The position numbers and the translations under genes were made by a program. DNA of 64,000 nucleotides, from the NCBI RefSeq assembly GCF_023674425.1, contig NZ_CP098401.1, forward strand, positions 2,835,501-2,899,500. Reading direction: 5' to 3'. This DNA is from Sphingomonas donggukensis (GTDB taxonomy: Bacteria > Pseudomonadota > Alphaproteobacteria > Sphingomonadales > Sphingomonadaceae). Shown here piece after piece: positions 53,343-61,332 of the stretch. The notes beneath the pieces were generated by a model. The model had not been told where the DNA came from. It was given only the letters and a program-made list of their open reading frames with translations, and did not search any database. Within the stretch, counting starts at the first letter, position 1. Each line of letters starts with the position of its first letter.

Positions 53343-54355
53343 TGGCCCGCATGAACATGATCCAGGCGATCAATTCGGCGATGGACGTGATGATGGCGCG
53401 CGATCCCGACGTCATCGTGATGGGTGAGGATGTCGGCTATTTTGGCGGCGTGTTCCGCGCGACCGCGGGGCTGCAGGCGAAATATGGCAAGACCCGCGTG
53501 TTCGACACGCCGATCACCGAATGCGGCATCATCGGTGTCGCGGTCGGCATGGGCGCGTACGGCCTGCGTCCCGTCCCCGAAATCCAGTTCGCCGACTACA
53601 TCTACCCCGCGCTCGACCAGCTGGTCAGCGAAGCGGCACGGCTGCGCTATCGCTCAGCAGGCGAGTTCACCGCACCCATCACGGTGCGCTCGCCATTCGG
53701 CGGCGGCATCTTCGGCGGGCAGACGCACAGCCAGTCGCCGGAGGGCATCTTCACCCATGTCTCGGGCCTGAAGACCGTCATTCCCTCGACGCCCTACGAC
53801 GCCAAGGGACTGCTGATCGCCGCGATCGAGGACAATGACCCGACGATCTTCTTCGAACCCAAGCGCATCTACAACGGCCCGTTCGACGGCCATTACGATC
53901 GCCCGTCGAAGAACTGGTCGGCGCATCCCGGCGGCGAAGTGCCCGAGGACTATTACCGCATCGACCTCGGCACCGCCAACGTCGTGCGGGCCGGCAACGA
54001 CGTCACCATCCTCGCCTACGGCACGATGGTCCATGTCGCGATGAACACGATCGAGACCTTGGGCATCGACGCTGAGATCGTCGACCTGCGCAGCCTGGTG
54101 CCGCTCGACATCGAGACGATCGAGGCGTCGGTGAAGAAGACCGGGCGCTGCGTGATCGTGCATGAGGCGACGCGTACCGGCGGCTTCGGCGCGGAACTGT
54201 CGGCACAGGTGCAGGAACGCTGCTTTCACCACCTCGAGGCGCCGATCGAGCGGGTCACTGGCTTCGACACGCCCTACCCGCACAGCCTGGAATGGGCGTA
54301 TTTCCCGGGCCCGGTCCGCATCGGCGACGCGCTGAAAAAAGTGATGAAGGACTAG
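53342..54355 (+). CDS. bkdB: Branched-chain 2-oxoacid dehydrogenase E1 beta subunit
   Basis: 337 residues. Transketolase-like pyrimidine-binding domain (NMIQAINSAMDVMMARDPDV, VFDTPITECGIIGVAVGMGA) and a C-terminal domain with HEATRTGGFGAELSAQVQER and the ending PGPVRIGDALKKVMKD. It pairs with bkdA; the start codon overlaps the bkdA stop by one base (TGATG). A long perfect hairpin repeat separates it from bkdC. Confidence 0.94.
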   Translation: MARMNMIQAINSAMDVMMARDPDVIVMGEDVGYFGGVFRATAGLQAKYGKTRVFDTPITECGIIGVAVGMGAYGLRPVPEIQFADYIYPALDQLVSEAARLRYRSAGEFTAPITVRSPFGGGIFGGQTHSQSPEGIFTHVSGLKTVIPSTPYDAKGLLIAAIEDNDPTIFFEPKRIYNGPFDGHYDRPSKNWSAHPGGEVPEDYYRIDLGTANVVRAGNDVTILAYGTMVHVAMNTIETLGIDAEIVDLRSLVPLDIETIEASVKKTGRCVIVHEATRTGGFGAELSAQVQERCFHHLEAPIERVTGFDTPYPHSLEWAYFPGPVRIGDALKKVMKD

Positions 54356-54372
54356 GAGGAAAGACCTCCACC

Positions 54373-54443
54373 CCGTTCGTTTCGAGCGAAGTCGAGAAAC
54401 GGGGTTCGCAAACAGATTTCTCGACTTCGCTCGAAACGAACGG
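54373..54443. repeat. Perfect GTTCG-type hairpin between bkdB and bkdC
   Basis: Perfect 27-bp arms at 54373-54399 and 54417-54443 with a 17-base loop; key words GTTCGTTTCGAGCGAAG. The right end supplies the GGAAAG used by bkdC as a ribosome-binding site. Confidence 0.92.
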
Positions 54444-54453
54444 AAAGACTGAC

Positions 54454-55764
54454 ATGGCCCGCTTCGAATTCCGCCTGCCCGACATCGGCGAAGGCATCGC
54501 CGAGGCCGAGATCGTCGCCTGGCACATCGCCGTCGGTGACCGTGTCGAGGAGGATCAGCAACTCGCCGACATGATGACCGACAAGGCGACCGTCGAGATG
54601 GAGTCTCCCGTCGCGGGCACGGTCGTGTCGCTGGCGGGCGAAGTCGGCGACCAGATCCCGATTGGATCGACTTTGGTGGTGATCGAGACCGAGGGCGAAG
54701 CGCCGGCTGTCGAGGCAGTCGAGGAGCGCGTCGAGGCAGAGAATCCGGGGGTCGAGGAAGTGGTGGTGGAAGCGCCCACGCCTGTCCCCGCTCAACAAAC
54801 CCCCGTTCGTGCTGAGCCTGTCGAAGCACATGCCCCAAGCGCCGCGCCCGAGACACGTCCTTCGACAAGCTCAGGACGAACGGAAGAAGGTCAGGCACCC
54901 GCGCGCCACGCTCTCGCCTCCCCCGCGGTGCGTGCGCGCGCCAAGGATCTCGGCATCGATCTCGGCTCCGTGAAGCACGATGGTGCCCACGTGCGCCATG
55001 CCGATCTCGACGCATACCTGCGCTATTCGGGCGGGCAGGGCTATCACGCCCCCCACGCCAGCCGCGCTCGCGAGGATGAGGCGATCAAGGTCATCGGCAT
55101 GCGCCGCCGCATCGCCGAGAACATGGCCGCGTCGAAGCGGCAGATTCCGCACTTCACCTATGTCGACGAGATCGACGTCACCGCGCTGGAGGACATGCGC
55201 GGCGACCTGAATGCCAACCGCGGCAACCGGCCCAAGCTGACGATGCTGCCGTTCCTGATCGTCGCGATCTGCCGCACCATTCCCGACTTCCCGATGCTCA
55301 ACGCGCGTTACGACGACGAGGCGGGCGTGGTGACGCGGTCGGGTCGCGTGCATCTGGGCATGGCGACGCAGACCGATGCCGGTCTGATGGTGCCGGTGAT
55401 CCGCGACGCGCAGGACAAGAATGTGTGGCAGCTGGCCTCCGAGATCGGCCGTCTGGCGGAGGCGGCGCGCACCGGCAAGGCCAAGTCGGACGAGCTGTCG
55501 GGATCGACTCTTACCGTCACCTCGCTAGGGCCGCTCGGCGGCATCGCGACGACGCCGGTCATCAACCGGCCGGAGGTCGCGATCATCGGTCCGAACAAGA
55601 TCGTCGAGCGCCCGGTCTTCCGCGGCGACGACATCGTGCGGGCGAAGGTGATGAACCTGTCGATCAGCTGCGACCACCGTGTCGTCGATGGCTGGGACGC
55701 GGCGAGTTATGTCCAGGCCGTACGCAAGCTGCTCGAAACGCCGGTGCTGCTGTTCGCGGAGTGA
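54454..55764 (+). CDS. bkdC: Branched-chain 2-oxoacid dehydrogenase E2 (lipoamide acyltransferase)
   Basis: 436 residues. Lipoyl domain with the lipoyl lysine in MMTDKATVEM (about Lys44), a variable linker, a peripheral-subunit-binding domain (SPAVRARAKDLGIDLGSV) and a catalytic domain with the active-site His in SISCDHRVVDGWDAA. The linker (residues ~117-144) is encoded by a GTTCG-type repeat. E2 forms the core of the complex with bkdA/bkdB; an E3 gene is not visible here. Confidence 0.94.
   Translation: MARFEFRLPDIGEGIAEAEIVAWHIAVGDRVEEDQQLADMMTDKATVEMESPVAGTVVSLAGEVGDQIPIGSTLVVIETEGEAPAVEAVEERVEAENPGVEEVVVEAPTPVPAQQTPVRAEPVEAHAPSAAPETRPSTSSGRTEEGQAPARHALASPAVRARAKDLGIDLGSVKHDGAHVRHADLDAYLRYSGGQGYHAPHASRAREDEAIKVIGMRRRIAENMAASKRQIPHFTYVDEIDVTALEDMRGDLNANRGNRPKLTMLPFLIVAICRTIPDFPMLNARYDDEAGVVTRSGRVHLGMATQTDAGLMVPVIRDAQDKNVWQLASEIGRLAEAARTGKAKSDELSGSTLTVTSLGPLGGIATTPVINRPEVAIIGPNKIVERPVFRGDDIVRAKVMNLSISCDHRVVDGWDAASYVQAVRKLLETPVLLFAE
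54803..54883. repeat. GTTCG-type repeat inside the bkdC linker
   Basis: Arms 54803-54826 and 54860-54883, 22 of 24 positions complementary; words GTTCGTGCTGAGCC and GCTCAGGACGAACG. It is read through in frame, giving PVRAEPVEAHAP and RPSTSSGRTE in the linker between lipoyl and subunit-binding domains. Confidence 0.85.
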
Positions 55765-55768
55765 CGGC

Positions 55769-56074
55769 GTGGCGCACTGGCTGCTGACCTACGACCTGGC
55801 CGCCGACTATCTGGAGCGTCGTGCCGCGTTACGCAGCGCGCATCTGACGCTGGCGCAGGCGGCAGTGGATCGGGGTGAGCTGGTGCTCGGCGGGGCGCTC
55901 GCTGATCCGGTCGATCGCGCGGTGCTGCTGTTCGCGGGCGACGACGCCGCCGTGGCGGAGGGGTTTGCGCGGGCCGATCCTTATGTGACCGAGGGGCTGG
56001 TGACCGCGTGGCGGGTGCGGGCGTGGACGACGGTGGTCGGGCGCGATGCGGCGACGCCGGTGGTGATCCAGTAA
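55769..56074 (+). CDS. YciI-family protein
   Basis: 101 residues from a GTG five bases after the bkdC stop. The YciI-like fold is suggested by WLLTYDLAADYLERRAALRSAH and ADPYVTEGLVTAWRVRAW, with the family's conserved His/Asp region. Function of the family is unknown. It is followed directly by a repeat element. Confidence 0.75.
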   Translation: MAHWLLTYDLAADYLERRAALRSAHLTLAQAAVDRGELVLGGALADPVDRAVLLFAGDDAAVAEGFARADPYVTEGLVTAWRVRAWTTVVGRDAATPVVIQ

Positions 56075-56178
56075 CGGGCGCGCCGCGGCAAAGCCGCGTC
56101 GTCGGACGGCGCTTTTGGCGCCGCCGGCCGATCGTGTAGCCAGTGCGCGTCGCAGCTTCGCTGCGGCTTGCGCTACAC
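56075..56178. repeat. Palindromic element, intergenic copy of the pheS/imuB family
   Basis: Hairpins CGCGGC-AAA-GCCGCG (56084-56098), GGCGC...GCGCC (56108-56122) and GCAGC-TTC-GCTGC with TGTAGC/GCTACA termini. On the minus strand it carries GCGCACTGGC, GGCGCC, GTCCGACG and GGCTTTGCC in the same order as the pheS insert. It begins one base after the YciI stop and its end overlaps the thiolase stop. Confidence 0.8.
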
Positions 56179-57363
56179 TAGTTCAAACAACCCCGCCGCG
56201 CCCATGCCCCCGGCGGTGCACATGCTGACCACGACATAGCGCACCCCGCGCCGGCGCCCCTCGAGCAGCGCGGCGCCGACCAGGCGGCTGCCGGTCATGC
56301 CGAACGGGTGGCCGACCGCGATCGCGCCGCCGTTGACGTTGTATTTAGCGGGATCGATGCCGAGGTGGTCGCGGCAATAGAGGCACTGGCTGGCGAATGC
56401 CTCGTTCAACTCCCACAGGCCGATGTCGCCGACCGACAGCCCGGCGCGCTCCAGCAGCTTGGGGATTGCGAAGACCGGGCCGATGCCCATTTCCTCGGGG
56501 GCGCAGCCTGCCGCCTGGAAGCCGCGGTAGAGGCCGAGGATATTCTTGCCCTCCGCCTCGGCGGCGGCGCGCTCCATCAGGATCTGCGCGGCGGCGCCGT
56601 CCGACAGCTGGCTGGCGTTGCCGGCGGTGATATTGTGGCTCTCCGGCACCAATGTCCCGCCCGACCACACGGTCTTCAGCCCGGCGAGGCCGTCGTAGGT
56701 CGTGCCGGCGCGGATGCCCTCGTCGCCGGTGACGGTCACCGTCTCGGTCCCGGTCTGGTTGCCCTCGCGGTCGAACAGCGCCTTTTCGACGGTGATCGGG
56801 GCGATCTCGTCGGCGGTGCGGGGAATGGCGGCGGCGGCACGCTGCTGGCTTTCGGCGGCGTAGCGGTCCTGCGCCTCGCGAGTGATGCCGTAGCGTTCTG
56901 CGACCACTTCCGCGGTTTCGATCATCGCCATCGCCGCATGCGGCACCTTGGCGAGCACCGAGGCGAGCTGCGCGCGAGGAGCGCCCTTCGTCACCGTGTG
57001 GCTGATCGATTCCATGCCCCCGGCCAGCGCCACGTCGATGTCGCCCGCGATGATCGAGCGGGCAGCGAGCGCGACCGCGGTCAGGCCGGAGCCGCATTTG
57101 CGGTCGAGAGTGAAGGCGGGGACCGACTCCGGAAGCCCGCCGGCGAAAATGCCCATGCGCCCGGCATTGCCGCCCTGTTCGCCCCATTGGCTGCCGACGC
57201 CCCAGAACACGTCGTCGATCCGCGTGGGATCGATGCCGGCGCGCGTCACCGCGGCGTTCATCACATGGCCGGCGAGGACCGGCGCCTCGGTCGCGTTGAA
57301 ATAGCCGCGGTAAGCCTTGCCGATGCCGGTGCGGGCGGTGGCAACGATGGCGGCTTCGCGCAT
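56173..57363 (-). CDS. Acetyl-CoA C-acyltransferase (thiolase)
   Basis: 396 residues. Nucleophilic Cys90 in LDRKCGSGL, the His in VGHPFGMTG and the second Cys in SMCTAGGMG complete the thiolase active site. It cleaves or forms 3-ketoacyl-CoA; the neighbouring enoyl-CoA hydratase on the same strand points to beta-oxidation. AAGGA precedes the ATG at 57363. Confidence 0.95.
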   Translation of the reverse strand: MREAAIVATARTGIGKAYRGYFNATEAPVLAGHVMNAAVTRAGIDPTRIDDVFWGVGSQWGEQGGNAGRMGIFAGGLPESVPAFTLDRKCGSGLTAVALAARSIIAGDIDVALAGGMESISHTVTKGAPRAQLASVLAKVPHAAMAMIETAEVVAERYGITREAQDRYAAESQQRAAAAIPRTADEIAPITVEKALFDREGNQTGTETVTVTGDEGIRAGTTYDGLAGLKTVWSGGTLVPESHNITAGNASQLSDGAAAQILMERAAAEAEGKNILGLYRGFQAAGCAPEEMGIGPVFAIPKLLERAGLSVGDIGLWELNEAFASQCLYCRDHLGIDPAKYNVNGGAIAVGHPFGMTGSRLVGAALLEGRRRGVRYVVVSMCTAGGMGAAGLFELV

Positions 57364-57397
57364 GAAAATAGTCCTTTTCGTGGTTCGGGTATGCGGA

Positions 57398-58180
57398 TCA
57401 GTCGGCGAAGTGGGGCGCGCGGCGCTCCATGTTCGCCATCACCGCCTCGACCTGGTTGGGCGACCGCAGCAGTGCCGCCTGCTCGGCGCTTTCGGCCAGC
57501 AGGATCGCGGCGGCATCGGCGTCGGCGACTTGGTTGGCGAGCCGCTTGGCGGCGCGGACAGCGTGCGGATTGCGGCCCGCGATCTCCCGCGCCAGCGCCA
57601 TCGCCGCGGTATGCGGATCGTCGGCGATGTGGGTGACGAAGCCGTAACCCTGCCCATCGGCGGCGGTGAATTCGCGCGCGGTGTACGCCAGCTCGCGCAA
57701 GTGATCGTCGCGCACCCGACCGCGCCACAGGGCGTATCCGGCCATGTCGGGGACGATCCCCCACTTGATCTCCATCACCGACATCCGCGTGTCGGGCGCG
57801 GCAAAAACGACGTCGGCGCCCGACAGGATTTGCAATCCGCCGCCGAACGCGATGCCGTGTGCCGCGCCGATCACGGGCACGGGCAGCGCGCGCCAGCCCC
57901 AGGCGAGCTGCTGCATCCAGTTCGCCGGCCCGTGGCTGCGCGTATCGAGCGCGTTGCCCGATCCGCCCGACGCCATGCTGGCCATGTCGAGCCCGGCGCA
58001 GAAAGCGCGGCCTTCGCCCGACAGCACGACGGCGCGCAGGCCGGGTTCTACCCTCAGCCGGTCGATCGCGTCGATGATCCCCTGCACCATCGCCGGGTCG
58101 AGCGCGTTCATCTTGTCGGGGCGGGAGAGGCGGACGTCGGCGATGCCGGCGTCGATGGCGATGGTCACGCGGTCGGTCAT
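57398..58180 (-). CDS. Crotonase/enoyl-CoA hydratase family protein
   Basis: 260 residues of the crotonase fold: oxyanion-hole region AVVLSGEGRAFCAGLDMASM and GAAHGIAFGGGLQILSGADVV. Which of the two catalytic glutamates is kept is not clear from inspection, so the reaction could be hydration or another crotonase activity. It lies 34 bases upstream of the thiolase gene on the same strand and nine bases downstream of the winged-helix regulator. Confidence 0.88.
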   Translation of the reverse strand: MTDRVTIAIDAGIADVRLSRPDKMNALDPAMVQGIIDAIDRLRVEPGLRAVVLSGEGRAFCAGLDMASMASGGSGNALDTRSHGPANWMQQLAWGWRALPVPVIGAAHGIAFGGGLQILSGADVVFAAPDTRMSVMEIKWGIVPDMAGYALWRGRVRDDHLRELAYTAREFTAADGQGYGFVTHIADDPHTAAMALAREIAGRNPHAVRAAKRLANQVADADAAAILLAESAEQAALLRSPNQVEAVMANMERRAPHFAD

Positions 58181-58189
58181 GGCGATGGG

Positions 58190-58750
58190 TTACGCCGGTG
58201 CGAGCCGATAGCCTATCCCTTTTTCGGTATGGAGCATCGCCTGCGCAAAGCCGCGGTCGAGCTTGGCGCGCAGGCGTGAGACGTGGACCGCGACGACGTT
58301 GGTGCCGGGGTCGAAGCGCAGACCCCACACCGCCTCCAGCAACGCCGAGCGCGGCACCGTCTGCCCGGCGTGATGCGCGAGGTGGAGCAGCAGGTCGAAT
58401 TCGCGCGGGTGGAGCGTCAGGCGCTGCCCGGCGCGGGTGACCCGGCGGGCGATGCGGTCGATGATGAGTTCGCCGATGCCGATCGGCGGCGCGGCAAGGC
58501 GCAGGCGCGCGGCGATGCGCGCGGCGATCTCGTCCGCGCCCGCCCCGGCGGCGATGGCATCGGCGGCGCCGGCGTCGAGCGCGGCGGCGACGTCCGCGCT
58601 GTCGGACACCAGCACCACGACGGGACCCGGCCAGGATGCGACGCGATCGGTCAGCAGCGCCACGCCCTGATCCGCCACGGCGATGCCGCGCGCGGCAAGG
58701 GCGTCGGCAAGGCCGGGCACGTCGATCTCGATCCTGACGCTGGGCCCCAT
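58190..58750 (-). CDS. Winged-helix (OmpR/PhoB-type) regulator with degenerate receiver
   Basis: 186 residues. The C-terminal ~90 residues are an OmpR-type DNA-binding domain: LTLHPREFDLLLHLAHHAGQ, ALLEAVWGLRFDPGTNVVAV, HVSRLRAKLD and TEKGIGYRLAPA. The N-terminal ~95 residues look like a shortened receiver (VVVLVSDSADVAAALDAGAA) but lack the Asp-Asp acidic pocket and a clear phosphorylated Asp. It may act without a sensor kinase. It is the fourth gene of the peptide/HEAT/cupin run, 29 bases after it. Confidence 0.82.
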   Translation of the reverse strand: MGPSVRIEIDVPGLADALAARGIAVADQGVALLTDRVASWPGPVVVLVSDSADVAAALDAGAADAIAAGAGADEIAARIAARLRLAAPPIGIGELIIDRIARRVTRAGQRLTLHPREFDLLLHLAHHAGQTVPRSALLEAVWGLRFDPGTNVVAVHVSRLRAKLDRGFAQAMLHTEKGIGYRLAPA

Positions 58751-58779
58751 CGCGTCAGCCTAGCGCCGGTCGCGTGAGG

Positions 58780-59685
58780 CTATGCGGCAATCGCATCCGA
58801 ACCGGTCGCTTCGATCGCGGCGAGCCGGCGGCGGGCGTGCGCCGCGACCAGTCGGTCGGAGTCGGCGACGGCCTCCTCCGCCAGCGCGTGGCCCTGGCCC
58901 GCGCCGAGCAGCGCGTCGAGCGCGGTGGTGCGCATCCGCGCGAACGGGTGGCGGCGCGCGAGCGTCTCGACCACGTCGATGCCATTCCCGAACTGCACGG
59001 CGAGCGCCAGCAGCGCCTCCGACGGGGCGACCGTCAGCCCGCCGACCACCGTGTCGGTGTCGATGTCGAAGCGATACTGGTCGATCCACGGCTGTGCGGG
59101 ATCGTGGCCGAGAATATTGAGTGAGACCGAGAAGGCCTCGGGCGGCAGTTGGCGGTGGACGTCCAGCCGCTGGCGATAGAGCATCAGCCGTCCGGGCTCG
59201 AGCCGGGCGCGCTCGACGAAGCGCAGGTGCGCGCGCTCCCCGGGCAGGCCGAGGATGGCGGCGGGGTCGCGCTCGTAATAGTCGCTCCAATATCCCGGGC
59301 CGAGATAGCCGTAGGTCAGGAACGGGAAATTATGGTCGTGCGCGTCGCCGTAGAAGAACGCCTCGGCGCCGCTGCTGCGTACCGCGTCATCGGTCGCGGC
59401 GGGCCAGAAATTGGCGCGCAGGACATAGCGGGCGGACGGCGGCCGCAGGAGCACGACCTGCGCCGAATAGCCGTTGGTCGCGACCTGCCCGGCGCAGCGA
59501 TCCTTCAGCTCGGCGATGGCCAGGTCGGCGAGGAAATGCGGGTTGCGCCCCAGCCGCGCGAGCAGCGGCCCGGCATCGGCGAAGCTGTCCTCGTCACGGG
59601 TATCGAACGGGTGTGCGTCGAGCGCGTCGACCAGCGCGTCGATGTCGAAGGCGGTGCCGGAGCCGGGCGCGATCAGGCGGGGCAT
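58780..59685 (-). CDS. Cupin-like protein with HEAT-like C-terminus, unrecognised family
   Basis: 301 residues. Near the middle is FYGDAHDHNFPFLTYGYLGP, with His116 and His118 in an HxH arrangement, then RLEPGRLMLY and a further His177; together these resemble the two cupin motifs and could bind a metal. From ~230 the protein is helical and Ala/Leu-rich, like HEAT repeats. No signal peptide. It overlaps the preceding HEAT-protein gene by 13 bases. I cannot name the reaction; hydroxylase-type chemistry is only inference from the fold. Confidence 0.7.
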   Translation of the reverse strand: MPRLIAPGSGTAFDIDALVDALDAHPFDTRDEDSFADAGPLLARLGRNPHFLADLAIAELKDRCAGQVATNGYSAQVVLLRPPSARYVLRANFWPAATDDAVRSSGAEAFFYGDAHDHNFPFLTYGYLGPGYWSDYYERDPAAILGLPGERAHLRFVERARLEPGRLMLYRQRLDVHRQLPPEAFSVSLNILGHDPAQPWIDQYRFDIDTDTVVGGLTVAPSEALLALAVQFGNGIDVVETLARRHPFARMRTTALDALLGAGQGHALAEEAVADSDRLVAAHARRRLAAIEATGSDAIAA

Positions 59686-60620
59686 GCGACGGCCCGCTCG
59701 CGGACCAGCGCCAGCGTCGCCGTGGCGGCGGCACGGACGCCGGGGCTGCCGTCGCGCTCGGCCAGCGCGGCCAGGCGGGGGAGGGCGGCGCGGGCGTCCA
59801 ATGCCAGCCACTCGCGCATCGCGCTCCACCGGACATGGGGGGCGGGATCGCGGGTCGCGTCGTCGAACAGCGCGGCGGCGTCGCGGCGGCCCGACACTCG
59901 CAGCAGGGTGCGCAGCATCGCCGCGCGAGAGGACGCATCGTCGGTCGTGGCGACGCGCAGCAGCCGTCCGTCCAGGCTGGAGAATTCGCGAACCAGGGGC
60001 GCGGCTTCGGCGCGCAACACCACCGACAGCGTGGCGATCGTCGCCGTCGCGCCGGCGACGGCATGGCCGCCGACCCGCCCGTCATGGACGTGGATGTCGC
60101 CGTCGTGGAGCGGGAGCGGCGGCTGGGCGCGCGCGGGGGAGGCGGCCTGTTCGGGCGCGACCGGGCCGGCATGCCAGCGATGCAGCATCGCTCCGCCGGC
60201 GCGGACATAGTGGGTGACGACGACCTGTCCCGAGGCGACGACCACCGGCGGCAGGCTTGCAGCCCCCGCCGTCACCACCGCCGCGGCGATGCGGGCGGCG
60301 GGCACGTCGAGCAGCACCGCGCCGACCCGCCCGTGGTCGCGGGTGACGCGCAGAGGCGGCTCGAACAGCGGGTCCGTGGCCAGCGCCGCGACGAAGGGAT
60401 CGAGCATCGCCGCGACCCAGCCGGTGTCGCCGAGCACCTCGAACGCGCAGCGCGTGGCGTGGGCGAGGTCGGTGGCGGCGGCGCCGGCGAAGGACGCGCA
60501 CAGCGCCCGATGGACGGGCGAGGCCGTCCATTGGGCAGCGGCCCGCAGCGACCGCCGCCGCGCTGCTGCCCAGGCGCCGGGCGGCAGCGACTGCGGATCG
60601 ACGGTCGGCGCGCTGCTCAC
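59673..60620 (-). CDS. HEAT-repeat protein, unrecognised
   Basis: 315 residues from a GTG overlapping the stop of the peptide gene (GTGA). The N-terminal half is of mixed character (WTASPVHRALCASFAGAAAT) with HxH-like patches (LHRWHAGP, GDIHVHDGR). The C-terminal ~110 residues have the alternating Ala/Arg helices of HEAT repeats (RAAMLRTLLRVSGRRDAAAL, VRWSAMREWLALDARAALPR). Likely a binding scaffold for the peptide or for the cupin-like enzyme; this is inference from the operon layout. Confidence 0.68.
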   Translation of the reverse strand: MSSAPTVDPQSLPPGAWAAARRRSLRAAAQWTASPVHRALCASFAGAAATDLAHATRCAFEVLGDTGWVAAMLDPFVAALATDPLFEPPLRVTRDHGRVGAVLLDVPAARIAAAVVTAGAASLPPVVVASGQVVVTHYVRAGGAMLHRWHAGPVAPEQAASPARAQPPLPLHDGDIHVHDGRVGGHAVAGATATIATLSVVLRAEAAPLVREFSSLDGRLLRVATTDDASSRAAMLRTLLRVSGRRDAAALFDDATRDPAPHVRWSAMREWLALDARAALPRLAALAERDGSPGVRAAATATLALVRERAVACPA

Positions 60621-60775
60621 GCTGCGGGGCCGAACCCGCCGGCGATGACGGCGATGCCGACGATATGTTCGAACGTGCTGTCGGCCATCGCGCCCACGCC
60701 GCGGATCGTTCCGTTCATTGCGACCTCGTCCGCCAGCCGGGCGATGTCGGCGATATCGATGGTGAGAATGTCCAT
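60617..60775 (-). CDS. 52-residue peptide heading the operon, possible modified-peptide precursor
   Basis: Begins MDILTIDIADIARLADEV and ends IVGIAVIAGGFGPAA. A strong ribosome-binding site (AAGGAGG) lies at optimal spacing, much better than its neighbours. The N-terminal ~38 residues are acidic and helical, like a leader; the last ~14 are hydrophobic and Gly-rich with no Cys. It overlaps the HEAT-protein gene by four bases. A precursor role is inference from size, position and the following enzyme-like genes; a small structural or regulatory peptide is the alternative. Confidence 0.62.
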   Translation of the reverse strand: MDILTIDIADIARLADEVAMNGTIRGVGAMADSTFEHIVGIAVIAGGFGPAA

Positions 60776-60820
60776 GCCGATTCCTCCTTGAGTGTCCGCG
60801 GAACAGGCTGGTCGCGGAGG

Positions 60821-60862
60821 CGCGGGGCGGCGAGTTACAAGTTTGTAAAGCGCCGCCCCGCG
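60821..60862. promoter_or_regulatory. Large divergent-region palindrome
   Basis: CGCGGGGCGGCG (60821-60832) pairs exactly with 60851-60862, and inside is TTACAA-GT-TTGTAA (60835-60848). The 42-base site lies between the peptide operon and the thioesterase pair. The inner TTACAA dyad looks like a winged-helix regulator site; the outer GC arms could act as a bidirectional hairpin. Confidence 0.75.
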
Positions 60863-60879
60863 CGATAGGCGGCGTCGCC

Positions 60880-61332
60880 ATGAGCCAGCCTGCGTTCGAT
60901 CCCACGCCCTTCTTCCGCGACCGGCCCGGTCACCACGGCACGACGCTCGGCATCGGCTGGCACGGGCAGGGCGACGGCTGGGTCGAGCTCGCGCTGCCCT
61001 ATGATCCGGCGCAGATCGGCGACCTGGATTCCGGGGTGATCGCGTCGGGGCCGATCCTGACGCTGATGGACCAGGCGACGAGCCTTGCCGTGTGGATGAA
61101 GCGCGGTGCCTTCCTGCCGCACGCCACGCTCGACCTGCGGATCGATTACCTGCGCGCGGCGACGCCGGGTCGTACCGTCATCGGGCGCGGCGAATGTTAC
61201 CGGCTGACGCACAGCATCGCCTTTGTGCGGGGGCAGGCGCATGACGGCGACCCGGACGACCCGCTGGCGCATGTCGCCGGCACGTTCATGGTCACGGGCA
61301 AGGCGCCCGGCACGGCGACGGGCGAGCGATGA
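60880..61332 (+). CDS. PaaI-type hotdog thioesterase 1
   Basis: 150 residues with the hotdog fold: GPILTLMDQATSLAVWMKRG (helix with the conserved Asp region) and ATLDLRIDYLRAATPGRTVI. Hydrolysis of an acyl- or aryl-CoA is expected. It overlaps the next gene by four bases (ATGA) and is divergent from the peptide operon across the palindrome. Confidence 0.85.
   Translation: MSQPAFDPTPFFRDRPGHHGTTLGIGWHGQGDGWVELALPYDPAQIGDLDSGVIASGPILTLMDQATSLAVWMKRGAFLPHATLDLRIDYLRAATPGRTVIGRGECYRLTHSIAFVRGQAHDGDPDDPLAHVAGTFMVTGKAPGTATGER

Noticed and set aside
56075..56178. A transcription attenuator for the thiolase
   Set aside because: It lies at the 3' ends of both flanking genes and matches the pheS/imuB repeat family, so a dispersed repeat explains it better.
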